Below, piece by piece: positions 1 through 5,596 of a stretch of 5,596 bases of DNA. Origin of the DNA: Planctomicrobium sp. (lineage in GTDB: Bacteria > Planctomycetota > Planctomycetia > Planctomycetales > Planctomycetaceae); assembly GCA_018659505.1 (NCBI GenBank), contig JABJMI010000468.1, positions 1 to 5,596 on the forward strand, in the 5' to 3' direction. Position numbers and translations under genes: made by a program. How positions within the stretch are numbered: position 1 is the stretch's first letter; every line of letters starts with the position of its first letter. Below the pieces are notes generated by a model. The model made no database searches. It was not told the origin of the DNA and worked only from the letters and a program-made list of their open reading frames with translations.

Positions 1-191
1 CAGAAACCGATGCCGTACTCGTACACACTGACATCGTCTCACCAGGCAAAAATCAGGAGATCTACTTCATCGCTCCATCTGCACCTGGACACTACCCATT
101 TTTGTGCCCATTCCCCGGTCACTGGATGGTCATGAACGGCACAATGATGGTCGAACAGAGCTTTGGCGATAGACCGACCAGCCCCGTCTAG
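1..191 (+). CDS. C-terminal fragment of a cupredoxin-domain (azurin/auracyanin-like blue copper) protein, 5' end outside window
   Basis: Reading from position 3, the last 62 residues of a protein are visible, ending at TAG 189-191. They contain the copper-binding loop [10 protein letters not shown] (about residues 37-46 of the fragment), in which Cys, His (+5) and Met (+9) have the same spacing as the type 1 copper ligands of azurin (C-x4-H-x3-M). The preceding stretch, with a hydrophobic beta-strand (EIYFIAP) and GHYPFLC, is the usual run-in to this loop. The other copper ligand, an upstream His, lies outside the window. Known for the family: such domains are periplasmic one-electron carriers. 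In planctomycetes they occur both as small stand-alone proteins and as C-terminal modules of large haem or dehydrogenase-like proteins, and this fragment cannot distinguish the two. The gene converges on the esterase with a 9 bp gap. The domain call is secure; the full architecture and redox partner are unknown. Confidence 0.88.
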   Translation, partial: ETDAVLVHTDIVSPGKNQEIYFIAPSAPGHYPFLCPFPGHWMVMNGTMMVEQSFGDRPTSPV

Positions 192-200
192 ACGACTACC

Positions 201-1322
201 CTACTTGCTCTGCCGAGGCGCATATCCTTTCCAGACCCACTCAATAGCGTGTGATAGGAACTGGGCTTTCGCGTTGCCCACACCGTGACCGGAATTCTGG
301 CAGAACAGGTATTGGTACTCGTAGCCCTTCGCCTTCAGCACCTTCGCCATGCGATTGTTTGCTTCCACCCAGTCGTGCATGTTATCACGCATGACGTTTG
401 GGTTCAGCAAATCGCGGTCGCCTACGGCCATGAAAAGTCGGATGGGCTTCTTCGGACTTTCTAGTACCAGCTTGTCATGAAAGTCCCACGCTCCACCGGG
501 TGTCTCAGGATTGAAGGGCCACTGCTGGTTCACAAATGTGCCTGAAGTAGTCAGCACACGATGGTAAAGATCGGTGCGATACCAAGCCATGATCAGGGCG
601 GCCGAACCTCCAGAGCTACTGCCCATGGCAGCACGACCATCAGGATCTTTAGTTAGTTTGACTTCACAGTTTTTCTCCACGCGTGGCAACACTTCGGATT
701 CAATGTACTCGGCAAACAGACCTGACATCGTGTCGTATTCTTTTCCACGCTGATGTCCCTGAGCATCACCGCCACCGTTAGCGATCATGATGGCGATCAT
801 CGCTGGTATTCGCTTTTGCGCGATCAGGTTGTCGAGAATATGCGGCACCGTCATGTTCGGTTTCCCTTTTGGACCGTCGTGGATGACCATGAAAGGCGAT
901 TCGTTACCTGGCTCGTATTGCTCTGGGATGTAAACCGTGATCTGTCGCTGGTAGTCAATCTCATGAGTTTCAACGATTAACGTCTTTGGGTTCTTGGGGT
1001 CCACCGTGCCGAAAACTATTCTCGCAATTCCGGGATTGAGGAGTTTGGTTTCCTTTGAATCGATGGTGAACTGCTGCACCCGACCCTGTGGAACACCATC
1101 GACAGCTTTGTTCTCTGGGGCTGGCGTGTAATCCGGTCCTATTAGAAAATTGCCGTTCACATCGAGTGGAGGACTCAAGCCTGGTTTCTCATTCAATCTC
1201 TCGAATGACGGTGAACCAGGAGCATCAAACGTCCGCGTTGGCGGTGCCGTGAAAGCTGTTTCGATTGACATGATCGAGACCGCAAGAAAAGCAATAAGAG
1301 CCGTCGTCCGCTGCTGAGACAT
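201..1322 (-). CDS. Secreted alpha/beta-hydrolase, putative esterase family (PF00756; enterochelin/feruloyl esterase-like)
   Basis: This 373-residue protein starts with a Sec-type signal peptide: a basic N-terminus, a hydrophobic core at about residues 8-20, and probable cleavage near A23-A26. Residues about 27-115 form a region rich in Pro and Gly that includes NFLIGPDYTPAPE, a linker typical of planctomycete esterases of this type. The alpha/beta-hydrolase core follows: strand ITVYIPEQY (128-136), FMVIHDGP (144-151), nucleophile elbow G-S-S-S-G at 234-238 (Ser236 nucleophile), acid from D302 or D304 in AVGDRDLLNPN, and His346 in QNSGHG. A complete Ser-Asp-His triad suggests an active enzyme. 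Known for PF00756: it includes enterochelin, feruloyl, acetyl-xylan and S-formylglutathione hydrolases. The substrate cannot be read from the sequence; a plant or algal polysaccharide ester is plausible given the export signal. The ATG at 1322 is supported by GAGG seven bases upstream. It is divergent from the PSCyt/PSD1 gene. Confidence 0.88.
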   Translation of the reverse strand: MSQQRTTALIAFLAVSIMSIETAFTAPPTRTFDAPGSPSFERLNEKPGLSPPLDVNGNFLIGPDYTPAPENKAVDGVPQGRVQQFTIDSKETKLLNPGIARIVFGTVDPKNPKTLIVETHEIDYQRQITVYIPEQYEPGNESPFMVIHDGPKGKPNMTVPHILDNLIAQKRIPAMIAIMIANGGGDAQGHQRGKEYDTMSGLFAEYIESEVLPRVEKNCEVKLTKDPDGRAAMGSSSGGSAALIMAWYRTDLYHRVLTTSGTFVNQQWPFNPETPGGAWDFHDKLVLESPKKPIRLFMAVGDRDLLNPNVMRDNMHDWVEANNRMAKVLKAKGYEYQYLFCQNSGHGVGNAKAQFLSHAIEWVWKGYAPRQSK

Positions 1323-1665
1323 GAAACATCCTCGTCGAATGAAGAACGAATTCCCGACCCGGCCATGGTGGCTCGAGATTCATTGTCCTCTTTTGACTCC
1401 GAGAATCAAACGGACATGACTGGATTAGTATAGGCGAGATTTGTGTAGACAGGCTAGGAATGTGGATCGTTTATTCGATGGGCCTCAGGTTTGCACACAC
1501 TTTTCAGAGACTTGGGCGAGCGGCTTTCGGCATCCCTGTTTTTCGCACTTAAACAGCGTTGTCCAATAGTTCTTGCAGAAATGTTGCTTGAACTGCAGAT
1601 CCCAAGTACAATTTCCAGTCTACTGCTGCCCCGCCCTCTCTCTGCCTCAGTTGAAGCCCGCCTGC
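1323..1665. other. Intergenic region between divergent esterase and PSCyt/PSD1 genes
   Basis: These 343 bp separate two divergently transcribed genes and must hold the promoters of both. I see no RNA gene, repeat array or convincing coding sequence. On the minus strand, 1427-1432 reads TATACT, a good -10-like hexamer that would give the esterase a leader of about 100 nt, but no matching -35 lies at the proper distance. On the plus strand, TTGACT (1393-1398) resembles a -35 but has no -10 at 16-18 bp. A small dyad, TTTGA (1392-1396) and TCAAA (1406-1410), lies between them and could be an operator, though it is short enough to be chance. A reading frame open from TTG 1573 into the PSCyt gene is discussed under that gene. 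Confidence 0.6.
1326..1336 (-). promoter_or_regulatory. Ribosome binding site of the esterase gene
   Basis: On the minus strand the bases before the ATG at 1322 read CGAGGATGTTTC, so a GAGG core sits seven bases from the start codon. This is the only clear Shine-Dalgarno sequence in the window and it supports the chosen start. Confidence 0.6.
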
Positions 1666-4600
1666 ATGAATTATCATCCTACAACTCTAATTGTTGCGTT
1701 GTCGATTCTGTTAAGTTATGTGCCTCTCTCGGCCCAAGACGACCCTGTCGACGCGGATGGTATCGCGTTCTTTGAAGCGAGGATTCGACCGGTACTTGTG
1801 AAGCATTGTTTCGAGTGTCATTCTGTCGAAGCGAAAAGTGTCAAAGGCGGATTGCTGCTTGACCATCGGGAAGCGACATACAAGGGTGGCGATTCTGGAC
1901 CAGCAGTGGTGCCAAAAGATGTTGACAAGAGTCTGTTAATCAGTGCGCTAACGCATGAGAGTTATGAAATGCCGCCGCAGGGGAAGCTTCCTGAAGCGGT
2001 GATTGCGGACTTCGTGAGGTGGATTGAAATGGGAGCGCCGGACCCTCGCGAAGGTGATGTCGTGACCCGTTCAATCGACTTCGACGAAGCGCGTCAGCAT
2101 TGGGCGTATCAGCCGGTCACCGATCCCGAAATCCCGAGAGTTATAAACACGAACTGGCCTGCAAGTGAAATTGATCATTTCACTCTGGAAAAAATGGAAC
2201 ATCTCGACTTACACCCGGTCGCCAAGGCTCAAAAGCGAGAACTCATCCGCCGAGCAACATTCGACTTAATCGGACTGCCACCGAATCCAGAAGACATAGC
2301 TGTTTTTCTGAAGGATGATTCGTCCGATGCGTTTGAGAAGGTCATTAACCGCCTGTTGCAATCAGAACACTATGGCGAACGATGGGGACGTTACTGGTTG
2401 GATGTGGCTCGATACTCCGAAGACCAGGCTCACACGTTTTCTGTCACTGCCAACACCAGCGGTTTTCGGTATCGCGACTGGGTCATCGCGGCATTCAATG
2501 CTGATATGCCTTACGACAAGTTCGTACGAATGCAGATCGCAGGTGACCTGATTGGTCCGGAATCGGACGAATCGTACGATCATCTTGTCGCACTTGGGTT
2601 CTTTGGCTTGGGGGCACAGTATTACAAAAACAGCGACGCAGCAAAGGCGGCGGCTGATGAGCTAGATGATCGTGTTGATACGCTCACCCGTGGTTTCCTG
2701 GGGCTAACTGTGTCGTGTGCCCGCTGTCACGATCACAAGTTCGATCCGATTCCGACTCAAGATTATTACTCGCTGGCCGGAATCTTTCGCAGTTCGAAAC
2801 TGCACAACGCTCCACTCTGTCCGCAGACGGACGTTGAAGTGTACAATGCCGGGCAAAAGCGGATGAAGGAGACCGAAGCCGCCATTAAGAAGTTTCTGGC
2901 TGAGGAGAAAACAACCGCAGCCGAAACAAAGGTCAGTGAAACCGCGAAGTACATCGAAACGGTATGGAGATATCAGACATTCAAGGCATATGGCAAGCCT
3001 GCTGACACTGCGAAGCTCGCTCAGCAATCCGGCGTGAACGAGTTTCTGCTGAAACGCTGGATTGATTTTCTGGATGCGAAGAACAAAGGTAAGGTTAGCG
3101 CGCTGGAAACATGGTTTGAGTTGGAGCCATTCGAAAGCAGTGGCGAGAATTCGAATACCGCTGTTCCGGTTGAGGTGACGTCGATCGCGAATGAGTTTCA
3201 GGCATACATTCAGGAACTGCTGAACATTCGAGATGGAGTCTCCACAACAAATCTGGTTCAAACTGGTGATGGCAAAGTGAAACATCACCGACCCGGCAGT
3301 CCTCGATTTGTTTCCCCCAACGTTACAAAAATTCGACCAACGGCTGGGATAGACATCGATATCACCGGAGCGAAGCAGTTGTTTTTGGTCGTGTCTGATG
3401 GTGGCAACGGCAACAGCTGTGATCATTCAGATTGGATTGAACCAACTCTGGTTGGAGATAAAGGGGAACTGAAGCTCACCGAACTGAAGTGGAATTCATT
3501 GGAAGGTTTTGGTGGCGGAAAGATTGATCGCAACTACGAAGGCAAGCCACTCAAGGTAGGTGGGAAGGCCTACGAAAACGGCATCGGCGTTCACGCACCT
3601 TGCGTTATTGTGTACGACCTCCCCGAAGGTTATGAACGCTTCAAGGCGACTGGCGGACTGGACAACAGCGGATCGGACCAGGGTGGTTGCGGCGAACAGG
3701 CGGCCGTCCAGTTCAGCGTTTACACTGAGCAGCCTGCGGAAGGACCAATCAGTCCAGGGAAGGATGTGCTGTCCATCGTACTCGGGAAAGACGGACCGTT
3801 TGCAGTCAGCGATGATGATCTCGAAAACTTCCTGACTGGTGAAAAACGTGGAGAATTGATCACACTGCGAGCCGAATTCGAAGACGCAAAGAAGACTGCT
3901 CCGCCAATGTACGCTGTCGCTCACAGCTACACCGAAGCGAATGCCGCAGATATGCACGTCTTCGTACGAGGAAATCCCGCTCAAGAACGTGAAGTAGCAC
4001 CGCGTCGTTTTCTGCGAGTTCTTGCAGGCGAAGATCGTGTTCACTTCACCAAGGGCAGCGGGCGCCGTGAACTTGCAGAAGCAATGACTCGACCAGACAA
4101 CCCACTTACCGCGCGCGTAATGGTGAATCGAATTTGGCAACATCATTTCGGTCGCGGAATCGTGGGCACACCCAGCAACTTTGGCAAACAGGGCGAACCA
4201 CCGACGCACCCGGAGATGCTCGATTACCTTGCGTCACGTTTTATCGAATCAGGCTGGTCGATCAAATCGCTTCACCGGGAGATCATGCTGTCATCAACAT
4301 ACCAGTTGAGCGCGACCAACCTCGAAGCGAATGCTCAGATCGATGCGGACAACCGATTCGTTTGGAAAATGAGTCGTCAACGTTTGGGCGTCGAAGCTTG
4401 GCGTGACGCATTGCTGGCTGTGTCTGGGAAAGTTGATCTCACGATGGGAGGGCCGTCAACGATTCTGGCAGATGTTCACAATGTCCGCCGGACGGTGTAT
4501 GCCAAGATCAGTCGCCACGAACTTGACAACCTTCTGCGACTGTTTGACTTTCCCGACGCGAACATCACCAGCTCAAAACGAAGCGAAACAACAGTGCCGC

Positions 4601-4869
4601 AGCAGCAACTGTTCGTTCTGAATAGTCCATTCATGGTCGAACAGGCCAAAGCCTTTGCAGCTCGGCTTCACAGAGAGAAGCCAAACAGCGATGAAGCTCG
4701 AATCGAACAAGCATTCCTGCTGGCGTATGGTCGGCCGCCGGTTAGTGCTGAAATGGAAATCGGACTGACTTACCTTAACGGCGAAAAAGATCCCGAAAGC
4801 AAGCTAACGCAGTGGGAGAGTTATGCTCAGGCTCTGCTTGCGAGCAATGAGTTTATGTATCTCGACTAG
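1666..4869 (+). CDS. Exported PSCyt1-PSCyt2(DUF1549)-NPCBM-PSD1(DUF1553) protein with two CxxCH motifs
   Basis: This is a 1067-residue planctomycete-type protein. The ATG at 1666 was chosen because it gives a clean Sec signal peptide (MNYHPTTLIVALSILLSYVP, cleavage probably after A23). The frame stays open back to TTG 1573 after a TAG at 1567, but those 31 codons encode a Cys-rich, non-signal-like stretch. Domains in order: PSCyt1 (about 35-127) with CFECH at 48-52 and a candidate haem Met ligand M102 in YEMPP; PSCyt2/DUF1549 (about 167-376) with ERWGRYWLDVARY and CARCHDHKFDP at 351-361; a charged, possibly helical linker (about 393-530); NPCBM (about 565-688) with GIGVHAP and FKATGGLD; PSD1/DUF1553 (about 780-1064) with NPLTARVMVNRIWQHHFGRG and the usual C-terminus NEFMYLD. 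Known: PSCyt1 resembles cytochrome c, NPCBM is linked to glycoside-hydrolase proteins, and PSCyt2 and PSD1 have no proven reaction. Inferred role: periplasmic or surface protein, perhaps glycan-binding and redox-active. It lies 52 bp before the DUF1501 gene, probably in an operon. No strong Shine-Dalgarno is visible. Family call very secure, function uncertain. Confidence 0.95.
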   Translation: MNYHPTTLIVALSILLSYVPLSAQDDPVDADGIAFFEARIRPVLVKHCFECHSVEAKSVKGGLLLDHREATYKGGDSGPAVVPKDVDKSLLISALTHESYEMPPQGKLPEAVIADFVRWIEMGAPDPREGDVVTRSIDFDEARQHWAYQPVTDPEIPRVINTNWPASEIDHFTLEKMEHLDLHPVAKAQKRELIRRATFDLIGLPPNPEDIAVFLKDDSSDAFEKVINRLLQSEHYGERWGRYWLDVARYSEDQAHTFSVTANTSGFRYRDWVIAAFNADMPYDKFVRMQIAGDLIGPESDESYDHLVALGFFGLGAQYYKNSDAAKAAADELDDRVDTLTRGFLGLTVSCARCHDHKFDPIPTQDYYSLAGIFRSSKLHNAPLCPQTDVEVYNAGQKRMKETEAAIKKFLAEEKTTAAETKVSETAKYIETVWRYQTFKAYGKPADTAKLAQQSGVNEFLLKRWIDFLDAKNKGKVSALETWFELEPFESSGENSNTAVPVEVTSIANEFQAYIQELLNIRDGVSTTNLVQTGDGKVKHHRPGSPRFVSPNVTKIRPTAGIDIDITGAKQLFLVVSDGGNGNSCDHSDWIEPTLVGDKGELKLTELKWNSLEGFGGGKIDRNYEGKPLKVGGKAYENGIGVHAPCVIVYDLPEGYERFKATGGLDNSGSDQGGCGEQAAVQFSVYTEQPAEGPISPGKDVLSIVLGKDGPFAVSDDDLENFLTGEKRGELITLRAEFEDAKKTAPPMYAVAHSYTEANAADMHVFVRGNPAQEREVAPRRFLRVLAGEDRVHFTKGSGRRELAEAMTRPDNPLTARVMVNRIWQHHFGRGIVGTPSNFGKQGEPPTHPEMLDYLASRFIESGWSIKSLHREIMLSSTYQLSATNLEANAQIDADNRFVWKMSRQRLGVEAWRDALLAVSGKVDLTMGGPSTILADVHNVRRTVYAKISRHELDNLLRLFDFPDANITSSKRSETTVPQQQLFVLNSPFMVEQAKAFAARLHREKPNSDEARIEQAFLLAYGRPPVSAEMEIGLTYLNGEKDPESKLTQWESYAQALLASNEFMYLD

Positions 4870-4921
4870 GAGTGCTGGCAATACAAGCACGAAAAACACT
4901 CACCTGATGTAAAGATCAAAT

Positions 4922-5596
4922 ATGAATTCACTATTACCACAAATTGGCATGACTCGACGTGAGTCCCTTCACCGTATGGGCACCGGCCTGGGCGTGCTTG
5001 GCTTGGCAGGGATTCTGGCACAGGACGGAACGCTGGCGAGCGCTGCGGATAAAGCTTCGTCCAGTCCGTTGGCCTCAAAAGCGGCTCACTTCACACCTCG
5101 AGCCAAACACATCATCCATCTCTTCATGAATGGAGGACCTTCACAGGTTGACACGTTCGATCCGAAGCCAGCACTCACAAAATACAACGGTCAACGTCCT
5201 CCGACAGCTGACCTAAAGACGGAACGAAGGACAGGCGGGCTGATGATGTCACCGTTCGCATTCAAGAAGTATGGCGAGTCGGGGATTGAAGTCAGCGACC
5301 TGTTTCCGCATGTCGGAGAATGCATCGATGACATCTGCGTCATTCGCTCGATGCATACCAACATTCCCAACCACGAACCGTCTCTGTTGATGATGAACAG
5401 CGGCGAGACGCAGCCGACTCGGCCAGCCATGGGGTCATGGCTGCTATACGGCCTGGGCACTGAGAACCAGAACCTTCCAGGCTTTGTGGTGCTGTGTCCA
5501 GGGAAGCCGGTTGTAGGGCCTCAGTTGTGGAGCAACAGTTTTCTGCCAGGCATCTTCCAGGGAACCCATATCAATCATGCACAGAGTGTCGATCCG
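4922..5596 (+). CDS. DUF1501 protein with Tat signal, N-terminal 225 residues (3' end outside window)
   Basis: The visible 225 residues begin at ATG 4922 and run off the window in frame. A twin-arginine signal is visible: MTRRESL (R12-R13), then a Gly/Leu-rich hydrophobic segment (about 20-33) and likely cleavage near A41-A42 (LASAAD). The mature part carries the DUF1501 hallmarks HIIHLFMNGGPSQVDTFDPK (63-82), VIRSMHTNIPNHEPS (140-154), RPAMGSWLLYGLG (167-179) and LPGFVVLCPG (185-194). Known: DUF1501 proteins are usually 400-480 residues, so about half is missing; they are grouped with the alkaline phosphatase/sulfatase superfamily and are almost always encoded next to PSCyt/PSD1 proteins. 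The Asp in the first motif lies where superfamily members bind metal, but activity is unproven. The start is 52 bp after the PSD1 stop with no clear terminator between, so co-transcription is likely. Tat export suggests folding, possibly with a cofactor, before secretion. Confidence 0.94.
   Translation, partial: MNSLLPQIGMTRRESLHRMGTGLGVLGLAGILAQDGTLASAADKASSSPLASKAAHFTPRAKHIIHLFMNGGPSQVDTFDPKPALTKYNGQRPPTADLKTERRTGGLMMSPFAFKKYGESGIEVSDLFPHVGECIDDICVIRSMHTNIPNHEPSLLMMNSGETQPTRPAMGSWLLYGLGTENQNLPGFVVLCPGKPVVGPQLWSNSFLPGIFQGTHINHAQSVDP

Noticed and set aside
753..980. 75-codon plus-strand open frame inside the esterase gene
   Set aside because: It is antisense to the hydrolase core and has no ribosome binding site or family resemblance.
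1393..1431. Plus-strand sigma70-type promoter made of TTGACT (1393) and TAGTAT (1426)
   Set aside because: The spacer is 27 bp, far from the 16-18 bp needed, so the pair cannot be one promoter.
1491..1775. 94-codon plus-strand open frame overlapping the start of the PSCyt/PSD1 gene
   Set aside because: It begins with TTG, has no ribosome binding site or recognisable motif, and overlaps the signal peptide of the real gene in another frame.
2704..3426. 240-codon open frame on the minus strand inside the PSCyt/PSD1 gene
   Set aside because: It is antisense to a gene with unmistakable conserved domains, has no recognisable motif or ribosome binding site, and its composition is that of a mirrored coding frame.
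3496..4209. 237-codon open frame on the minus strand opposite the NPCBM and PSD1 regions
   Set aside because: It is a shadow of the plus-strand gene. The translated sequence is rich in Cys, Trp and Phe without any domain pattern.
4870..4901. Possible terminator hairpin after the PSD1 stop (GTGCT/AGCAC, or alternatively GAGTG/CACTC)
   Set aside because: The two five-base stems exclude each other, both loops are long and no T-run follows, so it should not stop transcription into the DUF1501 gene.
5191..5460. 89-codon minus-strand open frame opposite the DUF1501 gene
   Set aside because: It is antisense to conserved DUF1501 motifs and has no protein-family features.

Overview
The window looks like a piece of a Planctomycetota chromosome. 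The strongest evidence is a PSCyt1-PSCyt2-PSD1 protein (DUF1549/DUF1553) followed directly by a DUF1501 protein. This tandem pair is massively expanded in planctomycetes and close relatives and is rare elsewhere. Moderate GC content, weak or missing Shine-Dalgarno sequences and exported proteins with long non-catalytic regions fit that assignment. I cannot name a genus from the sequence.

Layout: (1) positions 1-191 hold the 3' end of a plus-strand gene whose product ends in an azurin-type copper (cupredoxin) domain. (2) Positions 201-1322, minus strand, encode a complete secreted alpha/beta-hydrolase esterase, convergent with the copper protein and separated from it by only 9 bp. (3) Positions 1323-1665 are a non-coding region between divergent genes, with no confident promoter. 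(4) Positions 1666-4869, plus strand, encode a 1067-residue exported PSCyt1/PSCyt2/NPCBM/PSD1 protein with two CxxCH motifs and a carbohydrate-binding-like NPCBM domain. (5) From 4922 to the window edge, plus strand, lies the first 225 residues of a DUF1501 protein with a twin-arginine signal.

Inferred working model: everything here acts outside the cytoplasm. The PSD1 and DUF1501 genes very probably form an operon and may make a periplasmic or surface assembly that binds a glycan through NPCBM and carries redox centres. The neighbouring esterase could remove ester groups (acyl, feruloyl or similar) from the same or another polysaccharide, and the copper protein could carry electrons. The family identities are well supported by motifs. 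The biochemical roles of PSD1 and DUF1501 proteins are not established, so the joint function is a hypothesis. No RNA genes, mobile elements, CRISPR arrays or convincing repeats were seen.
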